NCBI GenBank assembly: GCA_021784535.1
Contig: JAJYHW010000049.1
Span: 1 to 32,095 of the forward strand
DNA: 32,095 nucleotides
Direction: 5' to 3'
From: a bacterium
Lineage (GTDB): Bacteria; Patescibacteriota; Microgenomatia; Levybacterales; UBA12049
Numbering within the stretch: position 1 is the stretch's first letter; each line of letters begins with the position of its first letter. Shown one piece after another: positions 1 to 7,027 of this stretch. The translations under genes were made by a program, and so were the position numbers. The notes under the pieces are model-generated. The model made no database searches, was not told the origin of the DNA, and saw only the letters and a program-made list of their open reading frames with translations.

Positions 1-27
1 ATAAGAAATGGAGGTGAAAATGTTACC

Positions 28-185
28 TTAAAATCGTCGATTATTGGTCTTGACATTGGGGTACACTTTAATGATCTTATCAATTGGATCAATAATTACG
101 GCTCCTGCATCTGCGATATGCGGATTATGAAGATTAGGAGCTTTTATTTCTTCTGAAATCGAATAATGTGGCCTTGCAGTACATA
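28..185 (-). pseudogene. HAD-superfamily hydrolase, 3' fragment cut off by IS630 insertion
   Basis: This is the downstream piece of the gene whose 5' piece lies at 1307-1441. If the element at 186-1306 and one TA copy are removed, the reading frame passes straight from ...AICL into CTARPHYSISEEIK and then HIADAGAVIIDP. That is the HAD motif II region (T of CTARP) followed by the 'Gavi' segment typical of Cof-like phosphatases. The frame ends in TAA at 28-30, giving only about 95 residues in total, far short of the 220-270 usual for the family. A one-base shift near 45-50 would open a frame running off the window's left edge, so a second lesion is possible. Non-functional as it stands; family assignment is good, substrate unknown. 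Confidence 0.6.
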
Positions 186-211
186 TAGATCTCACATTAT
201 GAAACTGGACT
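186..211 (+). repeat. IS630 left terminal inverted repeat
   Basis: The inner 13 bases ATGAAACTGGACT match the other end exactly; three mismatches lie in the outer half. The transposase stop codon (197-199, minus strand) lies within this repeat. Confidence 0.8.
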
Positions 212-1246
212 AAGCTCAAGGAGTTTGTAGGGGAATTTTGTTGTATTGAGAAAATTGACAAAGGTATCAGTTACTGTATCAATATTTTCAATAAAATGAT
301 TATGGGTAACTTCTTTTCGTCCTTCCCGCCACACATGTTCCTGCGGGTTTTCCTCAGGAGCGCACGGAGGAAAGTAGATAACTTCCATATTCCCATCTTC
401 CTTCATAAAATTGGTAACCTCACAGCCTTTATGGCTGCCTGGGCCATCCCAGATGATGAGTATGTGCTGGGTTGGATATATGTTCCTGATTTTGATTAGT
501 TGTTCTTTCGTAAGATACATATTCTGCCAGCTTGCTTTGAAGGCATGCTCAACTCCTGTTTTAACATTTAAAAATCCATAAATACTCCTGCCTTCTTTTT
601 TGTTGTTAATCTCAACTTGTGGGTATTCATTGGCTGGTAACCAGATTTTTTGAAAGGTTGTTTGATTTGACAGTTTCATCTCGTCTTCGCAGAGAATTAC
701 GGTATGCGAATCTTTCCACGCTTTGGTAATTTTTCCTTTGTTCTCTTTTCTCCAGGCATCTACTTTTGCCTGGTCATGTTTTTGATAGATTTTCCCTGGT
801 TTATGGTAGGTAAACTTTGCTTGCTTAAACATCAGATAATACGAGGTCTTCGATTTGTACAAAACGTCATAGGTATCCTCAATATATTTCCCCAAGACCC
901 CTGTGCTCCAGTAGTCAAAACTCTCATCGAACCCAACATCTTTTGGCTTTTTGGTCTTGACTGTTTCAACAATCTTTTTGAGTTGCCTTTTTGTTAAAAG
1001 CCGTTTCGGTTCCCCTTTCCGTTTTGTTTGAATTGCTTTTATACCATCTTTCACATATGCTGACCGCAGAGAGAATATTTGTGAGCGGGAGTAGCCTGTG
1101 TATTCGATAATTGTTTCGATATCTTTCTGTGCATTGAGCATTTGGATCGCTTTTCCGCGTTTGAATGCTTTAATATCGTTTGTTTTTGCAGTAAATGTTG
1201 CAAGCTCGTCAACTTTTTCCTGAGATAATCTGGGCAGCAGTCTCAT
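197..1246 (-). CDS. IS630-family transposase
   Basis: A 349-residue DDE transposase that cuts and joins the ends of its own element. Residues about 1-100 form the N-terminal helix-turn-helix region that binds the terminal repeats (GYSRSQIFSLRSAYVKDG). The catalytic triad is visible: D188 in CEDEMK, D267 in IIWDGPGSHKG, and E303 in ENPQEHVW, with 35 residues between the last two as expected for IS630. The 'FPPCAPEENPQEHVW' block is the family signature. Start is the ATG at 1244-1246, 35 nt inside the right inverted repeat; the stop overlaps the left repeat. No frameshift, and length is normal for the family. Confidence 0.92.
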   Translation of the reverse strand: MRLLPRLSQEKVDELATFTAKTNDIKAFKRGKAIQMLNAQKDIETIIEYTGYSRSQIFSLRSAYVKDGIKAIQTKRKGEPKRLLTKRQLKKIVETVKTKKPKDVGFDESFDYWSTGVLGKYIEDTYDVLYKSKTSYYLMFKQAKFTYHKPGKIYQKHDQAKVDAWRKENKGKITKAWKDSHTVILCEDEMKLSNQTTFQKIWLPANEYPQVEINNKKEGRSIYGFLNVKTGVEHAFKASWQNMYLTKEQLIKIRNIYPTQHILIIWDGPGSHKGCEVTNFMKEDGNMEVIYFPPCAPEENPQEHVWREGRKEVTHNHFIENIDTVTDTFVNFLNTTKFPYKLLELSPVS

Positions 1247-1280
1247 TGGACTATCTACGCTACCACATTCTGCCTACCAA

Positions 1281-1306
1281 AGTCCAGTTTCATCATGTGA
1301 TGTCTA
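1281..1306 (-). repeat. IS630 right terminal inverted repeat
   Basis: Reverse complement of the left end at 23 of 26 positions. The adjacent TA at 1307-1308 pairs with TA at 184-185 as the target duplication. Confidence 0.8.
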
Positions 1307-1441
1307 TAGACAAATGGCAATTCCTTTTTCTCTCACTTTTTTTAATGCTGTAACGACATCCGGATGAGGGTGTGGAGAATTATAACCAATCTTTTCGCCG
1401 ATGATAACACCATCAACATCAAGTATTATTGCTTTTATCAT
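1307..1441 (-). pseudogene. HAD-superfamily hydrolase, 5' fragment (promoter side)
   Basis: This 45-residue start begins MIKAIILDVDGVII, with the DVDGV motif I that supplies the nucleophilic Asp of HAD phosphatases. It runs through HPHPDVVTALKKVREKGIAICL before meeting the IS630 end, where a stop follows at once (CTA TAG). Start is the ATG at 1439-1441. The rest of the gene is at 28-185. A TGA-TAAAAT promoter box lies 9 nt before the ATG, so the broken gene is probably still transcribed. It is divergent from the intact HAD gene at 1614; the two are only distantly alike. Confidence 0.7.
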
Positions 1442-1450
1442 TACTTGAGT

Positions 1451-1459
1451 ATTTTATCA
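1451..1459 (-). promoter_or_regulatory. extended -10 promoter of the disrupted HAD gene
   Basis: Minus strand reads TGATAAAAT, an extended -10 (TGn-TAAAAT), ending 9 nt before the ATG at 1441. Transcription would begin within a few bases of the start codon. Confidence 0.5.
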
Positions 1460-1598
1460 GAGATTAAGCAAACATTGGAATATAAAACTCACCATTTTGT
1501 GCGTAAAAGATTCTAACGTCCTTCACGAGCCCCTGCACTCTTAGCTCCAATTTATACCTAAAACTCTTTACCCACCCGCAAAGTGACATAAGAAACTC

Positions 1599-1607
1599 TG
1601 ATATAAT
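1599..1607 (+). promoter_or_regulatory. extended -10 promoter, leaderless HAD phosphatase gene
   Basis: TGATATAAT (TGn plus a consensus TATAAT at 1602-1607) ends 6 nt before the ATG at 1614, which puts the predicted transcription start at the start codon. No Shine-Dalgarno sequence is present and no good -35 box is seen. Confidence 0.6.
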
Positions 1608-1613
1608 ATCTCC

Positions 1614-2270
1614 ATGAATAAAGCCTTTATTTTTGACATGGATGGGGTCATTGTTGACAGCGAGAAAACATGGCTTGAGTACGAAAATAATTTGTTGGAA
1701 AAAATATTAGGTAATGAAATAGTTGATAAAATCGGCGATACTGTCGGGATGAGTGTTAAATCTATCTATGAACGTGCCAGAGAATTGGATTTTTCAATGC
1801 CTTATAAAAAATTCCAGAAAATATATGATGATATTGCCTTTTGTGTTTATGCTCAAGCTATTATTACTCCCAACGTTGAAAAACTAGCAGAATTTCTAGT
1901 TGCACAAAATATCAAAATTGGTATAGTAAGCTCTTCTAATATTGGCTGGATAAATCAAGTTTTATCCAGATTAACCTTCAGGGATGATATCACAGAAATT
2001 TTATCCCTTAATTCCCGAAATGATATACAACATAAACCATACCCCGATGGATATAACGAAATGATGCATATATTACATGCTTCTCCAGCACAAACCATTA
2101 TTCTTGAAGATTCCAATAAAGGTATTCGTGCAGCAAAAGCCTCAGGCGCCTTTACTATTGCTTATACTCAAAACCTGATCCCAGGATATAAGCAAATCTC
2201 TGCTGATGCAAAGGCAAATACTATGAACGAAGTTATAAAAATCACTAAAAATCATTTCTTAACTGCATAA
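1614..2270 (+). CDS. HAD-family phosphatase (beta-phosphoglucomutase-like)
   Basis: A cytosolic haloacid-dehalogenase hydrolase of 218 residues, likely acting on a phosphorylated sugar or similar small molecule. Motif I is FIFDMDGVIVDSE (residues 6-18, catalytic Asp pair D8/D10). Motif II is the Ser cluster IGIVSSSN (about 100-107), motif III is the Lys in HKPYPDGY, and motif IV is IILEDSNKGIRAAKASGA (acidic Asp plus the 'GI.AA..AG' signature). The residues between motifs I and II form a helical C1 cap, as in beta-PGM and gph-type enzymes. Length is normal. Start is the ATG at 1614, directly behind a TATAAT box, so the message should be leaderless. A bidirectional terminator follows. Exact substrate cannot be told from sequence. 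Confidence 0.85.
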   Translation: MNKAFIFDMDGVIVDSEKTWLEYENNLLEKILGNEIVDKIGDTVGMSVKSIYERARELDFSMPYKKFQKIYDDIAFCVYAQAIITPNVEKLAEFLVAQNIKIGIVSSSNIGWINQVLSRLTFRDDITEILSLNSRNDIQHKPYPDGYNEMMHILHASPAQTIILEDSNKGIRAAKASGAFTIAYTQNLIPGYKQISADAKANTMNEVIKITKNHFLTA

Positions 2271-2319
2271 TTTTGTATCTAATTGTATAAAATGGGCTTC
2301 GATAAAGCCGCTCACATAG

Positions 2320-2347
2320 AAAAACTCCGTCTATGAAGACGGAGTTT
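2320..2347. terminator. bidirectional intrinsic terminator
   Basis: A perfect 11-bp stem, AAAACTCCGTC at 2320-2330 with GACGGAGTTTT at 2337-2347 and a 6-nt loop. The A/T ends give a T-tract in both directions. It sits between the convergent HAD and small heat-shock genes and can serve both. Confidence 0.85.
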
Positions 2348-2369
2348 TGAGTTTGTAATAGTAATTTAA

Positions 2370-2807
2370 TTACTTATCATTACCTGACCCTAATTGAATT
2401 TGAATTTTTTTAGGTTGTGATTTTGGAGATTTCATAAATGCAACAGTCATAATCCCATGCTTGTATGTTGCCGTAGGATCCACGCTTGTTTCAATATCCC
2501 CTGGCACAGCTACTCTATAGGAAAATGATTTTGTTGCTTCTCTATAGTACTTTCTTTCTTTATCCTTTTCTTCCTCCTTTATCTCTCCCCTAATCCAGAG
2601 ATACCCATCTTGGGTAGTAATCTCAACATTCTTTGGATCAATGCCGGGAAGAGCAGCCTCTATATATACCTTCTTATCGTCTTCTGATACAGAGAGTCCG
2701 CTTGGACTACTTGGTGCTGTTAACCATTCATCATCCTCGTTCCATAGAGATGGCATTTGGATTGATGGGAAAGTAAAAAAATTTCTTGGAATGAGATCGT
2801 ATGCCAC
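2370..2807 (-). CDS. small heat-shock protein, Hsp20/alpha-crystallin family
   Basis: An ATP-independent holdase chaperone of 145 residues that keeps unfolding cytosolic proteins soluble. The alpha-crystallin domain spans about residues 36-130 (KVYIEAALPGIDPKNVEI ... YKHGIMTVAFMKS, the conserved 'G-hydrophobic-T' motif), followed by a C-terminal I-x-I anchor (KKIQIQL) used for oligomer assembly. I chose the GTG at 2805-2807 as start: a strong GGAGGTGA Shine-Dalgarno at 2813-2820 lies just upstream. The longer frame would start at a TTG (2853-2855) that falls between the -35 and -10 boxes of the gene's own promoter and so cannot be in the mRNA. Heat-shock control through a CIRCE element is likely. 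Confidence 0.9.
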   Translation of the reverse strand: MAYDLIPRNFFTFPSIQMPSLWNEDDEWLTAPSSPSGLSVSEDDKKVYIEAALPGIDPKNVEITTQDGYLWIRGEIKEEEKDKERKYYREATKSFSYRVAVPGDIETSVDPTATYKHGIMTVAFMKSPKSQPKKIQIQLGSGNDK

Positions 2808-2838
2808 TGGTGTCACCTCCTCTCTAAAAAATTCTCTA

Positions 2839-2876
2839 TTAGCAATAATATACAACGAGTGCTAATTATTTGTCAA
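2839..2876 (-). promoter_or_regulatory. heat-shock promoter with CIRCE (HrcA) operator
   Basis: The minus strand carries TTGACA (2871-2876), an 18-nt spacer and TATATT (2847-2852). Across it lies TTAGCA at 2839-2844 and GAGTGCTAA at 2857-2865. With the left half taken as 9 bases, the central spacer is exactly 9 nt, matching the CIRCE consensus TTAGCACTC-N9-GAGTGCTAA. The right half is perfect; the left half matches 6 of 9. HrcA bound here would block the -10 box. No hrcA lies in the window. Confidence 0.75.
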
Positions 2877-2885
2877 GAGGAGAAT

Positions 2886-4304
2886 TCACAATGTGACTTC
2901 TTTTTCAATAAAATTGATCATTCTCAAAAAGCGATTCTTCCGCTGCTCTTTATTGAAAAATGAAGGAAGCTCAGCGAGCAGATTGAGTGCTGAAATAGAC
3001 AGCAGCTGATGTTTTATTTCTGCGATTTCTATCTCAGGATAAAGAAGAAAAGAAATATTGCGAAGAACCACCACTGTCCGGTAGTATAAAACGATATTTG
3101 GAGGCATTTGTATTTTATATTTTTGAAGAAGCTTCAATGTTTCCAGAAATTCATTCCGGCTGCGGAAAGAACCTTCCTTCCCTCTTCTTCCGCGGGTCTC
3201 ATAAACCTGCTGTAGATGCGAGACAAAATCCTGCTTCAATTTCTCCATATTATCGATATGCGGATATCCACATAGCTGCATCAATGCTTCAAAAGTATTC
3301 TCAAAATCATGCAGCCAAAAACATCTCACGTAGCGCAAGCAAATAATTCGCTGCTTTCTGGTCAATCTTCCGCAAATGCCAAAATCGATATAGACAAGCC
3401 GGTTATTCTTTGTATACATGATATTCGCGGGATGAGGATCGCCATGAAAAAATCCCTGAAGATAGATTTGCTTTAGCGAATCTGTGGTTATCTTCATCGC
3501 TGTGTCTTTTCTTAAAAACCCTGACTTTTCAAGCTGCGTGAGCAGCTTTTTATCATTATTGCGTATTGCCAATAAAATTTTGCTCAACGTTACGCCCTCA
3601 ATATATGCTGTCGTCAGAATTCTTTTACTTGAATACGCTTTATACACTTCAGGCGCCGTTATACTGCCACGTTTTTTATTCACATGTTTGCCATATTCCT
3701 CAGTCAATGCAGCTTCTATCTGATAATCCAGCTCATTTTGTGTCCAGAATGCAAATTCACAAACAGCATCAGTACATTTATTCGGCCCAAAGGTGAACAA
3801 ATCGATAACCACGGCGCATACTTTCATAAGAGCGATATCTTCCTGAACAATTTTTGCGATATCGGGTCTTTGCACTTTTACAACAACTTTTTCACCTGAC
3901 ATGAGCCGCGCTTCATGTACCTGTCCAAAAGAAGCTGCCGCAAGCGGCTGCAGATTAAAATTTGCAAACAAATCCTCCGGTTTCTTATGAAATTCGGATT
4001 GGAAAATGCGTATAACAGCTTCAGATGAAAAAGGAGGCATCTGTTCAAGTAAATAAAACAATTCTTCACAATAGATCCGTGGGAGAACGACGGGATAAAT
4101 GGAAAGAAATTGACCGAATTTTACAAAAACCGAACCCAACTGTTCAATATGTTCACGCAGCAGTATCGCACGCTTTTTATCAACCTCTTCAGATGCCCCC
4201 CGAATCCGGATAAACGCCTGATACGCAAATGACAATGATACTGCGATGATGCGTAACAAGCGTCCGGTTTGCCGCATTTTCTTCTTCATAGCATGATCTG
4301 ACAT
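2886..4304 (-). CDS. UbiB/AarF/ABC1 atypical protein-kinase-like protein
   Basis: A 472-residue member of the UbiB (ADCK/COQ8) family of kinase-like ATPases. Visible family marks: the KxGQ motif VKFGQ (K62-Q65), the Ala-rich loop AAAS (122-125) that replaces the usual Gly-rich loop, the nucleotide-binding lysine K143 in VVVKVQRP, the catalytic loop HGDPHPAN (D289, N294), and metal-binding DFG at D307. In other bacteria the family supports quinone synthesis or lipid homeostasis; no ubiquinone gene is near, so its client is unknown. Hydrophobic stretches are weak, apart from the first 30 residues. I prefer the ATG at 4302-4304, 11 nt after the regulator gene's stop, over a TTG at 4346 inside that gene. 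Co-transcribed with the RHH regulator. Confidence 0.85.
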   Translation of the reverse strand: MSDHAMKKKMRQTGRLLRIIAVSLSFAYQAFIRIRGASEEVDKKRAILLREHIEQLGSVFVKFGQFLSIYPVVLPRIYCEELFYLLEQMPPFSSEAVIRIFQSEFHKKPEDLFANFNLQPLAAASFGQVHEARLMSGEKVVVKVQRPDIAKIVQEDIALMKVCAVVIDLFTFGPNKCTDAVCEFAFWTQNELDYQIEAALTEEYGKHVNKKRGSITAPEVYKAYSSKRILTTAYIEGVTLSKILLAIRNNDKKLLTQLEKSGFLRKDTAMKITTDSLKQIYLQGFFHGDPHPANIMYTKNNRLVYIDFGICGRLTRKQRIICLRYVRCFWLHDFENTFEALMQLCGYPHIDNMEKLKQDFVSHLQQVYETRGRRGKEGSFRSRNEFLETLKLLQKYKIQMPPNIVLYYRTVVVLRNISFLLYPEIEIAEIKHQLLSISALNLLAELPSFFNKEQRKNRFLRMINFIEKEVTL

Positions 4305-4315
4305 GTGCAAAAAAA

Positions 4316-4672
4316 TTACGCTTCTGCCTCCTGTTTCTTTTTGCAATTATCACAGACTGTCAGCTTTTTTGCTGAATTCTCCAGAAAGGCAAGATTGATA
4401 CTTGATCCTTTCGATACATCTTTTCCGCAAAAATCACATACAGTATCTTTGTTTAACGTGATTGATTGATATCCCAGAATCGCATCTTCTCTATGCAGCT
4501 TCTTCCGAAGTTTTTCATCCACCAGATTAAACACTTCACTTGAGAGATCCAGAGAATCTTCGACAATATTTCTAACTAAATTTGAAATCGTTACTCTCCG
4601 TTTTTTCGCGTCCTTTGAGAGCTTATCATACGTCTCATCTGATATTCTTGTGTGTACAACTTTCTTTTGCAT
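4316..4672 (-). CDS. ribbon-helix-helix regulator with C-terminal zinc ribbon
   Basis: A 118-residue DNA-binding protein. Residues 1-45 (KKVVHTRISDETYDKLSKDAKK...TISNLVRNIVEDSL) match the Arc/MetJ/CopG ribbon-helix-helix fold: one beta strand (VVHTRIS) and two helices, which dimerises to read a palindrome. The C-terminal part has two Cys pairs, CDFCGK and CDNCKK, about 25 residues apart, a likely zinc ribbon. The start is firm: GAGGAGGTGAC lies just before the ATG at 4670-4672. An 18-bp perfect palindrome over its own -10 box suggests autoregulation. The UbiB-like gene follows after 11 nt and is probably under the same control. The RHH-plus-zinc-ribbon layout suggests metal or redox sensing, but that is inference. 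Confidence 0.7.
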   Translation of the reverse strand: MQKKVVHTRISDETYDKLSKDAKKRRVTISNLVRNIVEDSLDLSSEVFNLVDEKLRKKLHREDAILGYQSITLNKDTVCDFCGKDVSKGSSINLAFLENSAKKLTVCDNCKKKQEAEA

Positions 4673-4697
4673 ACGTCACCTCCTCTCATAATCTGAT

Positions 4698-4738
4698 TAC
4701 ATTGTATACAATGTATCACATTGCCTGCTTTTTGTCAA
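4698..4738 (-). promoter_or_regulatory. promoter with 18-bp palindromic operator (RHH gene)
   Basis: Minus strand: TTGACA (4733-4738), 17-nt spacer, TACATT (4710-4715). The perfect palindrome TACATTGTATACAATGTA covers 4698-4715, exactly the -10 box and the predicted transcription start. This is the classic place for an autorepressor, and ribbon-helix-helix dimers bind such sites. The partner is inferred from adjacency. Confidence 0.65.
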
Positions 4739-4919
4739 GTGCCTTTTCACCGACACTCTTTTGCTTGTATTTGCGCTGTTTTCTCCGCTTGAAAAACTGG
4801 GTCTCGTTGTGACGGAAAAAGTAGGCCCCATGGGCTTCTTCTTTATCATTTTTGCCTAGACAGTTCTCTGGCTCGGGTGGAATATTCTGGCGCCTGGTAA
4901 ATTCCGCTTTGATCCGCAT

Positions 4920-5246
4920 CCTGCTTTTGTGTTATGGCTTTTTATCTCAAACCTCATCCAAATCCATCTTATGCCGCTTTTTATGGTCAGGCAAAACATT
5001 CAATCAAAACACAATGAGTTGAGGGCTGAACATAACTATCAAACAAATAAAAAAAGCAGAAAAAGAAATTGAGACAATTCTTTTACATCTGGAAAATCAG
5101 GAAAAAATTCTGTTGGATCTACAAAACGGATTGAAAATATGGGATACAAATAGATGGCGTTGGTCCATAGATTCGAAAATATACAAGCGCCTCATGATGC
5201 CCTAAATTATTACAAAATTCTTAATATCTTTTTGTAAACTGAAGCT
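4920..5246. other. gap of about 330 nt with one possible decayed small gene
   Basis: No clear gene. The best signal is the frame 5032-5205 on the plus strand, described separately. A TAAACT box at 5235-5240 lies 6 nt before the next gene's ATG and may be its leaderless promoter. No terminator or tRNA was seen. Confidence 0.5.
5032..5205 (+). pseudogene. possible small coiled-coil protein lacking a normal start
   Basis: The frame reads ITIKQIKKAEKEIETILLHL and then ends WRWSIDSKIYKRLMMP, about 57 residues. The heptad-like Lys/Glu/Leu pattern and the Trp-rich tail look coding rather than random. There is no ATG in frame except at 5014, and a TGA (5020-5022) lies two codons after it. Either the start was lost, the protein starts at CTG (5026) or ATA (5032), or the frame is chance. 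TGA is a stop elsewhere in this genome. Family not recognised. Confidence 0.3.
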
Positions 5247-5813
5247 ATGACTGCTTCGCAAGAGCGGGTTGGAGAACTTCAAGGACATTCTCCTCCAAAA
5301 CCGGAGAATGGGAGGAAAAGGGAAACATTAGAAGAAACCATCAAAGCAGAACTTGCGCGTGCAGGAGCTACGCTTCAATGGCCTTTTCATACAGACAAAA
5401 TGTCAAGAAGCCCTACTGATGTAAGCTGTTCTCCTCCTGAATCTCCACCAGGTATTTTGATAACAACTCAACCGGGATCTCCTGTTCGCTCCCCTGCAGA
5501 CGCCGATGGAATAACAATAATAAAACAGCCAGATAGCTTGTATGCAATACTACTTCAAATAGCCGGAACCAATATAGCAATTACTTTAAGCGGTTTATCT
5601 GAGGTTTTTCCGAAGGCAGTAAGCTTATACCAAAATAGGCCTCGCCAACCTGACAAATTGAGAATTCAAGCAGGGGATCTATTGGGAAGTCTTGGAAACG
5701 GCCCACTTGGACTCTCTATGACATGTCATATGACAACAACGCATCCAGTAGACTCACAAACAGTACAAAGCTTATTTACCTCATTGCCTCCATTGACAAA
5801 ACCCCTGCTATAA
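5247..5813 (+). CDS. hypothetical protein upstream of guaB
   Basis: A 188-residue protein I do not recognise. The first 100 residues are rich in Pro, Ser, Glu and Gly (for example CSPPESPPG and QPGSPVRSP) and look disordered. The second half is more ordered: ITIIKQPDSLYAILLQIAGTN and ITLSGLSEVFPKAVSLYQN could form strands and helices. No signal peptide or clear membrane segment. Start is the ATG at 5247, 6 nt after TAAACT (5235-5240), fitting the leaderless pattern of this window. guaB begins 13 nt after its stop, so they are probably one transcript. Might be a lineage-specific protein; function unknown. Confidence 0.55.
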   Translation: MTASQERVGELQGHSPPKPENGRKRETLEETIKAELARAGATLQWPFHTDKMSRSPTDVSCSPPESPPGILITTQPGSPVRSPADADGITIIKQPDSLYAILLQIAGTNIAITLSGLSEVFPKAVSLYQNRPRQPDKLRIQAGDLLGSLGNGPLGLSMTCHMTTTHPVDSQTVQSLFTSLPPLTKPLL

Positions 5814-5826
5814 GGTAAAGTAAATT

Positions 5827-6969
5827 ATGGAAAAGCAAACTTCTCTTCCTCTTGGCATCACCTTTGACGACGTGCTTTTGATCCCCGGTTATGCTGATTT
5901 CTCCCGATCTGATATTGATTTGTCTACTCAGTTAACAAAAAAAATCAAACTTGCTGCTCCATTTGTTTCTTCTCCAATGGATACTGTCACTGGCAGTAAA
6001 CTTGCAATTGCCCTTGCTGAAATGGGTGGCATAGGTATTCTTCATCGTAATTTAACAATTGATGAGCAAGCAAAAGAAGTCCAGGCAGTTGCCAAACGAA
6101 ACCTTTTAGTCGGTGCTGCAATTGGAGCCAACGTAGGCTTTGAAGAACGTGCAGAAGCACTTATCAAAGCAGGCGCTTCAGTCATTCTTATTGATTCAGC
6201 ACATGGTAATGCAAAAACAGTCATCGATGCCATTAAATATATTAAAAAGACATTCTCAAAAATGGAAGTTATTGCAGGAAATGTCGCAACTAAAGAAGGT
6301 GCAGAAAATTTGATAAAAGCTGGCGCCGACGCTCTCCGTGTCGGGATGGGGCCTGGAGCAATTTGTACAACCAGAATAATTTCAGGAATGGGTGTCCCCC
6401 AGCTCACCGCTATTATGGAAACAGTTGCTGTTGGGAAAAAACATGGTGTTCCGGTGATTGCTGACGGCGGCATTAAATATTCAGGTGACATGGTAAAAGC
6501 ATTTGCAGCCGGTGCATCAACGGTTATGATGGGAAGCTATTTTGCCGGCGCACTGGAGGCTCCCGGAAAAACTCACGAACTGAAACCAGAACAAGTACCT
6601 TCACGTTTTAAGAGTATTTTGAGTAAAAAGCAGGCAACCTATACATTCAAAGAATATCGTGGGATGGGATCAATTGCTGCGATGCAGGAAGGCGCAAAAA
6701 TTAAATCAGAAGACGAATTCCACGGAAAGAGCTATAAGGATCGTGTGCTTGTTGCTGAAGGGGTTGAATCATTAACGCCAGTCAAAGGAACGATAAAAGA
6801 TATTATCGACCAAACAGTCGGCGGGATTCGCTCAGGAATGTATTATGTTGGCGTAAAAACAATCGAGGAACTGCAAAAGAAAGGTCGCTTTATGCAAATC
6901 ACCCAAGCATCACTCACCGAAAGTCATCCGCACGATATCATGATTACCAACCCAGGAGAGAATTACTGA
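5827..6969 (+). CDS. guaB: inosine-5'-monophosphate dehydrogenase lacking CBS domains
   Basis: Oxidises IMP to XMP with NAD+, the first committed step to GMP. This 380-residue protein is a bare TIM barrel: ITFDDVLLIPGYADF at the N-terminus, SSPMDTVTGS (48-57), the catalytic loop GPGAICTTR with Cys180, ADGGIKYSGD for phosphate binding, and the flap EYRGMGS (276-282) before EGVE. The usual enzyme is about 490 residues with two CBS modules between 'HRN' and 'LLVGAAIG'; here only about 20 residues (72-92) join them, so the nucleotide-sensing Bateman module is absent. Ala replaces the common Ser in GPGSICTTR. GMP reductase is an alternative because it also lacks CBS domains, but the flap and overall pattern favour IMPDH. 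Followed by purA and guaA. Confidence 0.88.
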   Translation: MEKQTSLPLGITFDDVLLIPGYADFSRSDIDLSTQLTKKIKLAAPFVSSPMDTVTGSKLAIALAEMGGIGILHRNLTIDEQAKEVQAVAKRNLLVGAAIGANVGFEERAEALIKAGASVILIDSAHGNAKTVIDAIKYIKKTFSKMEVIAGNVATKEGAENLIKAGADALRVGMGPGAICTTRIISGMGVPQLTAIMETVAVGKKHGVPVIADGGIKYSGDMVKAFAAGASTVMMGSYFAGALEAPGKTHELKPEQVPSRFKSILSKKQATYTFKEYRGMGSIAAMQEGAKIKSEDEFHGKSYKDRVLVAEGVESLTPVKGTIKDIIDQTVGGIRSGMYYVGVKTIEELQKKGRFMQITQASLTESHPHDIMITNPGENY

Positions 6970-6987
6970 ATTTACAAAATTTCCCCC

Positions 6988-7016
6988 TTGTATTCCTGAA
7001 ATCCTGTCAGTATAAT
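6988..7016 (+). promoter_or_regulatory. purA promoter, near-leaderless
   Basis: TTGTAT (6988-6993), a 17-nt spacer and a perfect TATAAT (7011-7016). The box ends 11 nt before the purA ATG, leaving a leader of perhaps 4-5 nt and no room for a Shine-Dalgarno site. Confidence 0.65.
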
Positions 7017-7027
7017 GAGAACGCTTT

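Larger units (their letters stand above)
186..1306 (-). mobile_element. IS630-family insertion sequence, complete (1121 bp)
   Basis: The element has one transposase gene and 26-bp terminal inverted repeats matching at 23 of 26 positions (186-211 and 1281-1306). It is flanked by TA at 184-185 and 1307-1308, the dinucleotide duplicated by IS630/Tc1-type elements. The flanking sequences join in frame into a HAD-hydrolase gene, which fixes the ends. Because TATA occurs at both ends, the exact TA assigned to target or element is ambiguous by 2 nt. The transposase frame and both repeats are intact, so the copy may be recent and active. Confidence 0.85.

Noticed and set aside
4716..4919. 67-residue minus-strand frame starting MRIKAEFTRRQNIPPEPENC
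   Set aside because: Its end runs through the -35 and -10 boxes of the RHH gene promoter, it has no clear ribosome site and matches no family I know. A real small basic protein cannot be excluded.
5014..5022. ATG-AGT-TGA as evidence for the TGA=glycine code
   Set aside because: guaB, znuA, the 14537 protein and others end correctly at TGA, so the standard bacterial code applies.
6042..6491. 149-residue frame antisense to guaB and similar long antisense frames (for example 10042-10830)
   Set aside because: They are shadows of strongly conserved genes on the other strand, without starts or family features.
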